Shown here piece after piece: positions 7,935 to 20,085 of a stretch of 64,000 nucleotides of DNA. The DNA comes from an uncultured Pseudomonadota bacterium (GTDB lineage Bacteria; Pseudomonadota; Gammaproteobacteria; Steroidobacterales; Woeseiaceae). How positions within the stretch are numbered: the stretch's first letter is position 1; the number at the start of each line of letters is the position of its first letter. The stretch is taken from positions 558,001-622,000 of the forward strand of contig CAJXJW010000001.1 of assembly GCA_913055625.1 (NCBI GenBank), in the 5' to 3' direction. A program made the translations under genes and the position numbers. The notes below the pieces were generated by a model. The model worked only from the letters and a program-made list of their open reading frames with translations. It had not been told where the DNA came from and did not search any database.

Positions 7935-9059
7935 ATGGCCTGGAACGACCAAGGAAACGGCAAGGACCCGTGGCGCCGCGACGACCGCGAGCCGACGGAC
8001 CTCGACAAGATCGTACAGAACTGGCAGAAGCGCCTCGGCGGCCTGTTCGGCGGCGGCAAGGGACGCGGCGGCCGCGGCGGCGGAGGCGGGGGCCTCGGTT
8101 TCGTCATCGTGCTCATCGTCCTGGGCTGGCTGGCGACGGGTTTTTACCGTGTGGATGAAGCCGAGCGCGGCGTCGTGCAGCGTTTCGGCAAGTTCATGAA
8201 GACCGCCGAACCGGGCCTGCACTGGCGGATTCCGGCGCCAGTTGACCGCGTGGATCTCGTGAACACGATCATCGTCGTCGATTACCCGTACCGCACGGAG
8301 ATGCTCACGGCCGACGAGCAGTACGTGTTCATCGACATGGTCGTGCAGTATCGGCGCGCAGACGCCGTCAAGTTCAGCTTCGAGGTCGAGATGCCGGAGC
8401 AAACGCTCGAGGACGTGACGCAGAGCGCGCTGCGCGAGGTCGTTGGCACGAGCAAACTCGACGAACTCGTTGCGTCGGGGCGCCGGGACGAGATTGCCTC
8501 GCGAACCCAGACCGCGCTGCAACGAACGCTGGATCTCTATGAAGCCGGCATCGTCGTCACATCGGTGTCGCTGAAGGACGTCAAGTACCCACAGAACGTG
8601 CAGAACGCCGTCGACGATGCACAGCGTGCGCGCAACGACGCGGAGCGATACGAACTCGAAGCGGATGCCTATCGTCGCGACATCCTGCCGCGGGCGGAAG
8701 GCGACGCGGCGCGGATCCTCCAGGAGGCAGAAGCCTACCGGGACCAGGTGATCGCGAACGCCGAAGGTGAGGCGGCGCGCTTCGTGGCGTTGCTCGCCGA
8801 GTACAAGAAGGCGCCGCGCGTGACGCGCGAGCGCCTGTACATCGACGCGGTCGAGGCCGTGTACGGCAGTTCCAGCAAGGTCATCCTCGATGCCGAGGGC
8901 AGCGGCAACCTGATGTACCTGCCGATCGACCGCCTGATTGAGAACCGATCGGGTGCGGATACCTCGAGCCGCCAACGAAGCCCGGATTCGTCGGCGGCAC
9001 CGGCACCGACCACGGAGGCGCCGCCTTCGAATGACATGCGCGAACGGAGGACCCGCTGA
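7935..9059 (+). CDS. hflK: FtsH regulator HflK (SPFH family)
   Basis: Inner-membrane SPFH protein that, with HflC, forms a large cage around the AAA protease FtsH. The sequence shows a charged N-terminus, a Gly-rich linker (about 35-55), one membrane segment (about 56-75), the SPFH/band-7 domain starting near DEAERGVVQRFGKF, a helical region rich in A, E and R, and a disordered Ser/Pro/Ala tail. GAGAGA lies before the ATG. The stop overlaps the hflC ATG, matching the obligate pairing of the two subunits. Confidence 0.96.
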   Translation: MAWNDQGNGKDPWRRDDREPTDLDKIVQNWQKRLGGLFGGGKGRGGRGGGGGGLGFVIVLIVLGWLATGFYRVDEAERGVVQRFGKFMKTAEPGLHWRIPAPVDRVDLVNTIIVVDYPYRTEMLTADEQYVFIDMVVQYRRADAVKFSFEVEMPEQTLEDVTQSALREVVGTSKLDELVASGRRDEIASRTQTALQRTLDLYEAGIVVTSVSLKDVKYPQNVQNAVDDAQRARNDAERYELEADAYRRDILPRAEGDAARILQEAEAYRDQVIANAEGEAARFVALLAEYKKAPRVTRERLYIDAVEAVYGSSSKVILDAEGSGNLMYLPIDRLIENRSGADTSSRQRSPDSSAAPAPTTEAPPSNDMRERRTR

Positions 9060-9931
9060 TGCCGTCGAATCGATTCGGACTCATCGTTTTCTTTGGCATC
9101 GCCGTCATTCTGCTGGCGACGTCGGTGTTCACCGTGAACGAGCGCGAGACGGCGCTCAAGCGGCGTTTCGGCGAGGTGGTCAGCACCGAGTACGAGCCGG
9201 GCCTGCACTGGAAAATCCCGATCTTCGAGGACGTCCGCAAGTTTCCGTCCCGAATCCTGACGATCAGTGACCGGCCGGAGCGTGTCTTCACGAAGGAGAA
9301 CGAGTCGCTCGACGTCGACTTTTTCGTGAAATACCGCATCGTCGACCCGCTGCGTTACTACACGTCCAGCGGCGGCGTCCGCGAGATCGCGGAGATGCGC
9401 CTGCGGGAAATCGTGAAGAACGCCGTCGTGACCGAGTTTGGCAAGCGTACCGTGCGCGAGGCGATCTCCGTCGGGCGCGCGGAACTGATGCGCGACCTGC
9501 TGGTTCGCGCCGAAGATACCGCGGCCGACCTCGGCGTAGACCTCGTGGACTTCCGCGTGAAGCAGGTCGAGTTCATGGAAGACGTGCGCAACTCCGTGTA
9601 CGCGCAGATGGAGGCGGAGCGCAAGCGTATCGCCGCGGAACGCCGTGCCGAGGGCCGCAGGAGCGAGGCGGAGATCCGCGCGGGCGCGGATCGTGAGAAG
9701 ACCATCATTCTCGCCGAGGCGTATCGCGACAGCCAGATTCTTCGCGGTGAAGGTGACGCCCGGGCGGCCGAGATCTACGCGAACGCGTTCAACCAGGATC
9801 CGGAATTTTACGCGTTCTATCGCAGCCTGGACGCGTACCGTCGGTCCGTCGGCAAGGAAGGTGACATCCTGGTCGTCGACCCGAACAACGAGTTCTTCCG
9901 ATACCTGAACCAGTCCGGCGGCAATCGCTGA
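9059..9931 (+). CDS. hflC: FtsH regulator HflC (SPFH family)
   Basis: Partner of HflK in the FtsH-HflKC complex. It has an N-terminal membrane anchor (about residues 5-22, LIVFFGIAVILLATSVF) with most of the chain in the periplasm, then the SPFH domain starting near NERETALKRRFGEV and a long helical segment (ERKRIAAERRAEGRR). At 290 aa it is of normal length. Its ATG overlaps the hflK stop by one base (TGATG). Confidence 0.96.
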   Translation: MPSNRFGLIVFFGIAVILLATSVFTVNERETALKRRFGEVVSTEYEPGLHWKIPIFEDVRKFPSRILTISDRPERVFTKENESLDVDFFVKYRIVDPLRYYTSSGGVREIAEMRLREIVKNAVVTEFGKRTVREAISVGRAELMRDLLVRAEDTAADLGVDLVDFRVKQVEFMEDVRNSVYAQMEAERKRIAAERRAEGRRSEAEIRAGADREKTIILAEAYRDSQILRGEGDARAAEIYANAFNQDPEFYAFYRSLDAYRRSVGKEGDILVVDPNNEFFRYLNQSGGNR

Positions 9932-9955
9932 TTCGGACGGGCGCGCCGTCCGGCC

Positions 9956-14191
<4,236 letters not shown>

Positions 14192-14263
14192 GCGTATTCC
14201 CTGTGCTCCGGGGCAGCGATCGGTGTTTATCAGAGCGCGCCCGGCGAATGTAAACTGCGACAC

Positions 14264-15355
14264 ATGTCACAACCTCTTAGACAGGCGCGGGCGCTCACGT
14301 TCACCGCCGGGCCTTCGGCCATCCGGGAAATCCGGGCGGACGGCCTGCGCCTGGAGCGCATCGGAACGCTGGCGGGCGCTTCTGGCGGCGCCAAGTGGCT
14401 GGCCCTGAGCCAGCTCGACCGCGTTATCGCGCGGCGCATACTACCCGGGCTCCGGGGCAGCGTACACATGATAGGCACGTCGATCGGAGCCTGGCGAATG
14501 GCGTGTTTCGGCCAGGCGGACCCGCTGGCGGCGATCGACCGCTTCGAGTCGGCCTATCTCGGCCAGACCTACAGCGAGCGTCCCGACCGCGCGGAGATCT
14601 CGCGGCGGACGGCCGGGATCCTGGATACGGTGTTGGGCGAGCGCGGCACCGGTGAAATCCTGGCGCACCCGGTCCTGCGCCTGCACGTGATGACCGTGCG
14701 TAGCCGCGGGCTGGCGGCGAGCGAACGGCCGGCGACACTGATGGCCGGCCTGGCGGCCGCGGCCGGGCTCAACGCGGTGAGTCGGCGGACCCTCGGCCTG
14801 ATGTTCGACCGGGTACTGTTCTTCGATCCGCGCTGCACCGGCACCGGGCGCCCACCGTTCTTCAATGTACCGGGGTTTCCGATGCACCGGGTGCCGCTGG
14901 GCGAGCACAACCTGCGGCAAGCCATCATCGCCACGGGATCCATCCCGCTGGTCATGGCCGGCGTGCGCGATATCCCGGGCGCGCCGGAAGGCATGTACCG
15001 CGACGGCGGCGTCATCGACTATCACATCGACCTGCCGCACAGCAGCGGCGGGCGCCTGTCGTTGTTCGCACACTTCTACAACTACCTGCGTCCCGGCTGG
15101 TTCGACAAGCGGCTTTCGTGGCGACGGCCGAAACCCTCGCATATCGACCGGACAATCCTGGTCAGCCCGTCGCCGGAATTCGTGGCTTCGTTGCCGCATG
15201 GCAAGATTCCGGACCGGCACGACTTCGTGAACCTGACGACCGAGGAACGCATGGCGAGCTGGCGCAAGGTGGTGGACGCCTGCCGGCGCCTGGCGGACGA
15301 ATTCGAGGACGTGCTGGATCGCGACCGCCTCGACGAGCGCCTCAGTCCTTTTTGA
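14264..15355 (+). CDS. Patatin-like phospholipase family protein
   Basis: Putative lipid acyl hydrolase of 363 aa. The Ser-Asp dyad motifs are visible: GASGGAK (oxyanion side), nucleophile motif GTSIGAW (G-x-S-x-G) and YRDGGVIDYHID with the catalytic Asp in DGG. No signal peptide is seen, so it is probably cytoplasmic or injected; the substrate is unknown. The ATG at 14264 is 72 bases from the divergent GlyGly-CTERM gene, so they share a control region. Longer in-frame starts lie antisense to that gene and were not used. The 3' end overlaps the convergent NERD gene by 14 bases. Confidence 0.8.
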   Translation: MSQPLRQARALTFTAGPSAIREIRADGLRLERIGTLAGASGGAKWLALSQLDRVIARRILPGLRGSVHMIGTSIGAWRMACFGQADPLAAIDRFESAYLGQTYSERPDRAEISRRTAGILDTVLGERGTGEILAHPVLRLHVMTVRSRGLAASERPATLMAGLAAAAGLNAVSRRTLGLMFDRVLFFDPRCTGTGRPPFFNVPGFPMHRVPLGEHNLRQAIIATGSIPLVMAGVRDIPGAPEGMYRDGGVIDYHIDLPHSSGGRLSLFAHFYNYLRPGWFDKRLSWRRPKPSHIDRTILVSPSPEFVASLPHGKIPDRHDFVNLTTEERMASWRKVVDACRRLADEFEDVLDRDRLDERLSPF

Positions 15356-16229
15356 GCGCGCGGCGTTGCCCGCGGGCGCAGCGTGCGGACAGCGCCGCAT
15401 GCACGGCATCCACATCTTCATCCAGCAGGAAGTCCTCGCGGCTTCGCCAGCCGCGCAACATCGGCAGCGTGCGCTCGTTCACGAGCAGGTGATGGTGACC
15501 GAGCTGCTCCGATACTTCCCAGCCGGGAACCGCGATCACGGAACGTACCCGGATCGGGTGAGCGGCAACTTCCCGCAGGTCGCGCCCCAGCCGCTGTGCA
15601 CCGGCTGTAACTTCGACGAGCGAGACCGGCTCTTTCGCGTTGGACCAGGTGAGGTTGTGCTCGTCCAGGCTGACGGTGCCCGGACGGAAATGACGCCGAG
15701 CGAGCACGGTGACCGCGTAGAGTCCGCCGGGCCCGGCCAGGACGTGGTCGACGACGCCGGCGGTCGTCGGCACGTCGTGATAGACGCGGCCGCGCTCTCC
15801 CGCCAGCCGCTGCAGCTGGTGGCCGACGGCGAGATTGGCATCGTGCAGGTAGCGCACCCGGCGCCAGTCGATCAGTATCTGCACGAGCCGGAACCCGGCC
15901 AGCGCCAGCGCCGCCAGCAGCGTCGCGAAGACAGCGTAGAGCTGCCAGCGCGGGAAGCCGGCGAACAGTTCCGGCACCTGGAACATCGATGCCGCCGCAT
16001 AGACGATGACGAACATCGTGCCGGCACCGAAGTACACGGACTGGCGGCGAGAGAGTTCCTGGAGATGGTCGCGGAAGCGCTGCGCCGATTCGCACATGAT
16101 GCTGTCGGCGAAGCTCGGGTGTCCCGCGATGACACGCGTCACGAAGTGCCAGCCCTTCGCCGCACAGGCGAACAGGACGGCGCACAGCAGTGCGATCGTC
16201 GCGGATGCCCCCACGGCTTGTAAGTCCAT
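15342..16229 (-). CDS. Membrane protein with NERD (nuclease-related) domain
   Basis: A 295 aa protein with three hydrophobic segments (about 8-25, 68-88 and 98-118) and then a NERD domain (about 135-230) recognisable from the vicinity of VDHVLAGPGGLYAVTV. NERD domains resemble nuclease folds, but many members have no shown activity, so I call only the domain. A consensus CRP-type site lies about 60-75 bases upstream of the ATG, with a weak -10 at the spacing of a class II CRP promoter. It is convergent with the patatin-like gene, overlapping 14 bases. Confidence 0.7.
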   Translation of the reverse strand: MDLQAVGASATIALLCAVLFACAAKGWHFVTRVIAGHPSFADSIMCESAQRFRDHLQELSRRQSVYFGAGTMFVIVYAAASMFQVPELFAGFPRWQLYAVFATLLAALALAGFRLVQILIDWRRVRYLHDANLAVGHQLQRLAGERGRVYHDVPTTAGVVDHVLAGPGGLYAVTVLARRHFRPGTVSLDEHNLTWSNAKEPVSLVEVTAGAQRLGRDLREVAAHPIRVRSVIAVPGWEVSEQLGHHHLLVNERTLPMLRGWRSREDFLLDEDVDAVHAALSARCARGQRRALKKD

Positions 16230-16288
16230 CCCGGCAGCTCCGGTTCGCTGGCTGTCCCCTGAGCGTAGCGGCGCGCCGGCCGGGTCAC

Positions 16289-16304
16289 TGTGACGCAGGT
16301 CACA
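16289..16304. promoter_or_regulatory. CRP/Vfr-type operator
   Basis: TGTGACGCAGGTCACA matches the TGTGA-N6-TCACA half-sites of CRP exactly. It lies between the divergent NERD gene and the DUF2799 lipoprotein gene. On the minus strand a -10-like TACGCT (16262-16267) predicts a start near 16255, placing the operator centre at -41.5, the class II spacing. Whether this genome encodes CRP cannot be seen here. Confidence 0.6.
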
Positions 16305-16473
16305 CCGGGGCGTCCGAAGGAGGACCTGGTTGGCGCTTTTCAGGCGGGGTTCAGCGTCCGGGCGTTATTTGTGAACGTCATCACGGGGCCGATGCCCCCC
16401 GGTTGATAGCGTTCGGGCAATCAAGTCCGTTCGCCGGACAGGTCGGTTCTGAGAACCGAAAGCGAGGTACGCG

Positions 16474-17106
16474 ATGAAAGCCCGGATACTGACGATCACG
16501 CTCGTCGTCCTGACCATGGCCCTGGGCGCCTGCTCGTCGATGGGGCCCGAGGAATGCGCGGCGACCGACTGGTCGGCCATTGGCTACGAAGACGGTTCAC
16601 GCGGCATGCCGACCGAGTATTTCGGAAATCACCGGAAGGCCTGCGCCAAGCACGGCATCACCGCCGATTTCGCCGCTTACAAGGCGGGGCGAAACGAGGG
16701 ACTGGTCGAGTTCTGCCAGCCGAGCCGCGGCTACAATCTGGGCGTCAGCGGCGGACGCTACCACGGCGTCTGCGACATCGCGCTCGAAGAGGAGTTCCTG
16801 GATGCCTACCAGGTAGGCCACCAGCTCTACTCCTTGCGCGCGAGCGTCAACAACGCGACGTCGCAGATCGCGGCGCGCGAGAGCGAACTCGAGCGCGTGC
16901 GTGACAGCATCCGCGCCAAGGAAGCACTGCTGATCTCCAGCGAGCCGACGCCGCAGGAGCGTGTATTGCTGCTTGCCGACATCAAGGAGCTGGCCGAGCG
17001 CACCGGTGAGCTCGAGACGGAGATCGCCGTGCTCATCGAGGAACGCGCTCACCACCAGAGCGAGCTCACCAACTACCAGAACACGGTCGCTGCCTACGGA
17101 TTCTAG
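16474..17106 (+). CDS. DUF2799 family lipoprotein
   Basis: A 210 aa predicted lipoprotein: signal peptide with lipobox LGAC (Cys at residue 20), then a DUF2799-type region with Cys residues in the pattern MGPEEC, HRKAC, EFC and HGVC. The block YEDGSRG then YKAGRNEGL then YQVGHQLY looks like three degenerate repeats around G-x-x-x-G-x-x. The C-terminal third (about 120-205) is a charged coiled coil with heptad-like E/R/L residues. An AGGT lies before the ATG. The function is unknown; probably anchored in the outer membrane. Confidence 0.75.
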   Translation: MKARILTITLVVLTMALGACSSMGPEECAATDWSAIGYEDGSRGMPTEYFGNHRKACAKHGITADFAAYKAGRNEGLVEFCQPSRGYNLGVSGGRYHGVCDIALEEEFLDAYQVGHQLYSLRASVNNATSQIAARESELERVRDSIRAKEALLISSEPTPQERVLLLADIKELAERTGELETEIAVLIEERAHHQSELTNYQNTVAAYGF

Positions 17107-17132
17107 GGTCGCCGCCGTGCGGTGCCGTGCCG

Positions 17133-17537
17133 TCAGTCGTCGGCGCGGCGCCCGTCCGCTTGCCGGCGTTCCTGCTCGAATCGGCCCGTCCCCGGTGTCG
17201 TGCCGGGTGACCCGAATGGGCTGCGCCGGTCCCGCCCGCTGCGGCGGTCATCGTAGTGCTGGAAGCGGCATTCACAGTTGTCCCGGTCGCACTCGGGCAG
17301 GGGAAGCTTCGGCGCCTCGCTGCCCAGAAAGCGCACGCCCTCGAGCTTGAGCGCGGCCTCGCACGCGTACACGGGCGTCTTGATCGCCACGGCGTGGAAC
17401 TGTGATGTCGAATGGCTGAGGCGTCGGTCGGCGCGGCCCGGGCGCCGCGCGGCAGTCGCCTCGCGGGCCGCGCGCTGGCGGAAGTACCACCACGCGACGG
17501 CCAGGACCACGATCAGGACGAACAGCAGTTTGGCCAT
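17133..17537 (-). CDS. Hypothetical single-span membrane protein with Cys/Arg-rich tail
   Basis: About 134 aa from the ATG at 17537, which has GGGAGAG upstream; a start seven codons earlier is possible but less good. One N-terminal membrane helix (LLFVLIVVLAVAWWYF) is followed by a basic linker, a segment around PVYACEAALKLEGV, then a CDRDNCECRF motif and HYDDRRSGRDRR. The spaced Cys residues suggest metal or disulfide binding; the Arg-rich end is probably disordered. I recognise no named family. The N-in topology of a short single-span anchor cannot be settled from sequence. Confidence 0.6.
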   Translation of the reverse strand: MAKLLFVLIVVLAVAWWYFRQRAAREATAARRPGRADRRLSHSTSQFHAVAIKTPVYACEAALKLEGVRFLGSEAPKLPLPECDRDNCECRFQHYDDRRSGRDRRSPFGSPGTTPGTGRFEQERRQADGRRADD

Positions 17538-17620
17538 GCCGCACTCTCCCACGGGCACCGGTTTGCTTGCCCTGCATACTGTAGTTTAGCCGGCGAGCGG
17601 ATGCACGCCGGGCGGGCCGG

Positions 17621-18130
17621 CTATTCGGGGACTCCGGGGGCCGCGTCGTCCGCCAGGCGGGATATCGGCGCGAGTATCGGCAGGCTGTCCGGCGCCGACA
17701 GGGATGCGTACAGCGCGACGAGTGCCGGGTGCAGGCCAGGGTAGCGTTCGATGGCCGACTCCAGGTCGACGCGCATCTGCTCGTAGCGGTCCTGCGGCAG
17801 CAGGCCGTTGTCGTACGCGGCCTGGGCGATCCGGTAGAGATTGATGTATTGCTGCGCAATGGCGCGAATCTGCGACGTGTCGGTCGCCGTGATCAGGTGG
17901 CCCTGCGGCGACGAGATCTTCGCAAACACCTTGGCCACTTCCGGGTTGCCGGCGCGAGACTGGTACATGTCCGCGTACAGGTCGGCGATCCGGTACTGCG
18001 CATCGAATTCGGCCGAGCGCTGGGCGAGGCGGTTCGCGGTGCGTTGCTCGAGGGCGATCATCACCAGCACGGCGACGATCGTGACGAAGCCGACGACTTC
18101 CGCGAGTTCACGCCAGTCCCGGTGCTGCAT
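17621..18130 (-). CDS. Hypothetical membrane-anchored helical protein
   Basis: A 169 aa protein with one N-terminal membrane segment (about 11-27, EVVGFVTIVAVLVMIAL) and a mostly helical soluble part with many Ala, Gln, Arg and Tyr residues. I do not recognise the family. The ATG at 18130 has GAGG eight bases upstream. It begins nine bases after the NnrU-like gene on the same strand, so the two are probably co-transcribed. Confidence 0.6.
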   Translation of the reverse strand: MQHRDWRELAEVVGFVTIVAVLVMIALEQRTANRLAQRSAEFDAQYRIADLYADMYQSRAGNPEVAKVFAKISSPQGHLITATDTSQIRAIAQQYINLYRIAQAAYDNGLLPQDRYEQMRVDLESAIERYPGLHPALVALYASLSAPDSLPILAPISRLADDAAPGVPE

Positions 18131-18139
18131 GCCCGTACC

Positions 18140-18712
18140 TCAACGTAGTGCCGGCCACGGCGATACGCCGAACAGCCAGGGGTGGACATAAGCGACGATC
18201 GCGAATACCGCGACCGCCGCGACCAGTGTCATCAGGTCCCGGGACGCGGGTACCGGGGCAGGCTTCTGCCATGCACCGTCGCGCCGATTGATGAGTACGA
18301 TGGCGACGAAGGCCCAGAGGCCGATGCCGCCAAAGAGCACGACCGAGCGGTTCTCGCCGTTGGCAAGCAGGTGAGCGACGGCCCAGACGACCGTGCCGGT
18401 GAGCATCGGGTGACGCAGCCAGCGCTTCGTGTTTCCCGGCGCGTGGCTTGCCGCGAGCAGGAAGAAGGCGACGAACAGGAGCAGGGGGACGACGAGGCTG
18501 CCGTACAGCGGCGGGACATAGACCGCGGCCAGGGCGGTGCGTTGCCAGCCGATGACGATCATGACCAGCGATGCGACGATGACGAGGGAGAAGAGCCCGC
18601 GATACGGCTGCCGGCCGAGCCGGGCAATAAAGCGATCACGCCTCGCCGGCGCGATCGCCGGGAAGAGATGCGTGATGCTCCAGAGTATGACGCCGGCTGC
18701 CAGCAGACTCAC
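18140..18712 (-). CDS. NnrU family membrane protein
   Basis: A 190 aa protein with five or six membrane segments and the NnrU-family features ITHLFPAIAPARRDRF, RGLFSL, SHAPGNTKRWLRHPMLTG and VWAVAHLLANG. NnrU was named for a link to nitrite and nitric oxide respiration, but distant homologues occur in many organisms without denitrification, including plant zeta-carotene isomerase (Z-ISO). No denitrification gene is nearby. The start is GTG at 18712 with GGGAG upstream. It is divergent from the Mpo1-like gene across a very short gap. Confidence 0.8.
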   Translation of the reverse strand: MSLLAAGVILWSITHLFPAIAPARRDRFIARLGRQPYRGLFSLVIVASLVMIVIGWQRTALAAVYVPPLYGSLVVPLLLFVAFFLLAASHAPGNTKRWLRHPMLTGTVVWAVAHLLANGENRSVVLFGGIGLWAFVAIVLINRRDGAWQKPAPVPASRDLMTLVAAVAVFAIVAYVHPWLFGVSPWPALR

Positions 18713-18742
18713 CGTTCGCTCCCGTCGTTACATGGACTCCAG

Positions 18743-18748
18743 TATACT
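18743..18748 (+). promoter_or_regulatory. -10 box of the Mpo1-like gene, seven bases from ATG
   Basis: TATACT is followed by seven bases and ATG at 18756, placing the predicted start at about 18755. It lies inside the 10-bp palindrome CAGTATACTG (18740-18749). The -35 is weak and there is no Shine-Dalgarno, so the mRNA may be leaderless. Confidence 0.4.
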
Positions 18749-18755
18749 GCCAAGC

Positions 18756-19292
18756 ATGGGCACCGCCGACAACAAGTTGCTGGAGATGCTGACCGGGTAC
18801 GCGGCGGCACACCAGCACCCCGTCAACATCGTCGTCCACCTGGTCGGTATCCCGACGATCATGCTCGGTGTGCTGATACCGCTGACCTGGGTCGGCGTAG
18901 ATGTTGGCCCGGTGCACCTTACGTTGGCGCACGCCGCGCTCGCGGGCTTCTTTCTTTTTTACCTGACGCTCGATGCGCTGTTCGCAGTCACGTTCCTGGT
19001 GGGCGGCTTCCTGCTGACGCTGCTGGCATTGCGCATCGGCACGCTGCCGCCGATGACATCGGGACTGATCGCAGCGGCATGCTTCGTCGGCGGCTACATT
19101 GCGCAGTTCGTCGGGCATGCGATCGAGCGTTCGATGCCGGTGCTGGTTCGTCACCCGATCCAGGCGAATCTCGCGGCGCCGTTCTTCACTGTCGTTGAAC
19201 TCTTCAAGCTGGTCGGCCTGCGCGATGAGCTGTTCAACCGCGTACAGGCGAACGTCGCGGCGCGCCGTCAGGAGATGGCGGAGAGCCGGTAG
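18756..19292 (+). CDS. Mpo1/DUF962-like membrane protein
   Basis: A 178 aa protein of the YGL010w/Mpo1-like family, recognised from NKLLEMLTGYAAAHQHPVN and HLVGIP near the N-terminus, IAQFVGHAIERSMPVLVRHP in the middle, and four membrane helices. Yeast Mpo1 is an iron-dependent dioxygenase that shortens 2-hydroxy fatty acids; the His residues in those blocks would bind the metal. The bacterial role is not known. ATG 18756 starts just before the conserved region; an ATG at 18732 is possible. The end overlaps the Nudix gene by 25 bases. Confidence 0.75.
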   Translation: MGTADNKLLEMLTGYAAAHQHPVNIVVHLVGIPTIMLGVLIPLTWVGVDVGPVHLTLAHAALAGFFLFYLTLDALFAVTFLVGGFLLTLLALRIGTLPPMTSGLIAAACFVGGYIAQFVGHAIERSMPVLVRHPIQANLAAPFFTVVELFKLVGLRDELFNRVQANVAARRQEMAESR

Positions 19293-19801
19293 CGGAGCAG
19301 GGTGGCGACACTGATCGCGTCGGTAATCTCGCCGTCCACGACCATCTTCACGGCGTCGTCGAGCGGCAACTTCCGGACAGTGAGATCCTCGGTTTCGTCG
19401 AAGTCCGTCGGGCCTTCCGCCAGGCCGGTGGCAACGAACACGACACCGCGTTCATCGGTGATCGAGTTGCTCGGGTGCAGCTGCATCAGGTACGACCAGT
19501 GCCTCGCAGTCAGTCCGGTTTCTTCGCGCAGCTCGCGCATTGCCGCGTCGAGCAGGTCTTCGCCTTCCGGTGCGCCGCCCATCGGTAATTCCCACGTGTA
19601 CTGGTCGATCGTGTACCGGGACTGTCCGACGAGCCAGGTGTTGCCGGATTCGTCGATCGGGAGTATGGCGACGGCCGTGTTCTTGAAGTGCACGTGCCCG
19701 TAGCAGTTGCGGCCGCCCGACGGGTTACGGACATCGTCGGCGAAGACTTCCATCCAGTCGTTGTCGAAGATGCTGCGTCGTGACAATCGGGTCCAGCCCA
19801 T
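19268..19801 (-). CDS. Nudix hydrolase, ADP-ribose pyrophosphatase-like
   Basis: A 177 aa Nudix enzyme with a complete Nudix box (GGAPEGEDLLDAAMRELREE followed by TGL), fitting G-x5-E-x7-REUxEExGU. The region before it (NTWLVGQSRYTIDQYTWELP) resembles ADP-ribose or nucleoside-diphosphate-sugar pyrophosphatases, so the substrate is probably ADP-ribose, but this is inference. The ATG at 19801 has CGGAG eight bases upstream. The tRNA-Leu terminator lies just upstream on the same strand. The end overlaps the convergent Mpo1-like gene. Confidence 0.85.
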   Translation of the reverse strand: MGWTRLSRRSIFDNDWMEVFADDVRNPSGGRNCYGHVHFKNTAVAILPIDESGNTWLVGQSRYTIDQYTWELPMGGAPEGEDLLDAAMRELREETGLTARHWSYLMQLHPSNSITDERGVVFVATGLAEGPTDFDETEDLTVRKLPLDDAVKMVVDGEITDAISVATLLRYRLSAIS

Positions 19802-19852
19802 GCGAAGGCTCCGTCTCAGCGTCGTGCCGGTGCTTCGGCACCCGCAGGAACG

Positions 19853-19875
19853 AAAAAAGCCCCCTCGCGGGGGCT
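19853..19875 (-). terminator. Rho-independent terminator of tRNA-Leu
   Basis: Read on the minus strand, AGCCCCC, the loop GCGA and GGGGGCT form a perfect 7-bp stem followed by an uninterrupted T run. It ends about 10 bases after the tRNA CCA and insulates the tRNA from the Nudix gene. Confidence 0.9.
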
Positions 19876-19884
19876 CTCGATGAC

Positions 19885-19971
19885 TGGTGCCGAGAAGAGG
19901 ACTTGAACCTCCACGGGGTTACCCCCACTAGCACCTGAAGCTAGCGCGTCTACCAATTCCGCCACCTCGGC
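19885..19971 (-). tRNA. tRNA-Leu (anticodon CAG)
   Basis: An 87-base class II tRNA that begins GCCGAGGTGGCGGAATTGG and ends with an encoded CCA at 19885-19887. The anticodon arm is CTAGC-TTCAGGT-GCTAG, so the anticodon is CAG, reading CUG, which should be the dominant Leu codon in this GC-rich genome. The long variable arm (GGGGGTAACCCC) and T-loop GGTTCAAGTCC are clear. It is a single-gene unit with its own promoter and terminator. Confidence 0.97.
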
Positions 19972-20013
19972 ATGGCGTATCCGCGTACAATCGGCGGATT
20001 CGCGAGGCCGCGC

Positions 20014-20043
20014 ACTGTACTCAATGCGGGCGCGGCCTGTCAA
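20014..20043 (-). promoter_or_regulatory. Promoter of tRNA-Leu
   Basis: On the minus strand, a perfect TTGACA (20038-20043), an 18-base spacer and TACAGT (20014-20019), followed by a GC-rich discriminator (GCGCGG). Such discriminators are typical of stable-RNA promoters under stringent control. The predicted start near 20007 is 36 bases before the tRNA. The -35 box lies only about 40 bases from the divergent rnr start. Confidence 0.75.
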
Positions 20044-20085
20044 TGATAATACGGCGCGCCGGACGGGCGCGCGGGAGCACGCCGC

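Noticed and set aside
14256..14271. TGCGA-N6-TCACA, a near CRP match between the GlyGly-CTERM and patatin-like genes
   Set aside because: One half-site is imperfect, it covers the patatin start codon, and its spacing to a possible -10 of the divergent gene is about -44.5. Not strong enough beside the exact site at 16289.
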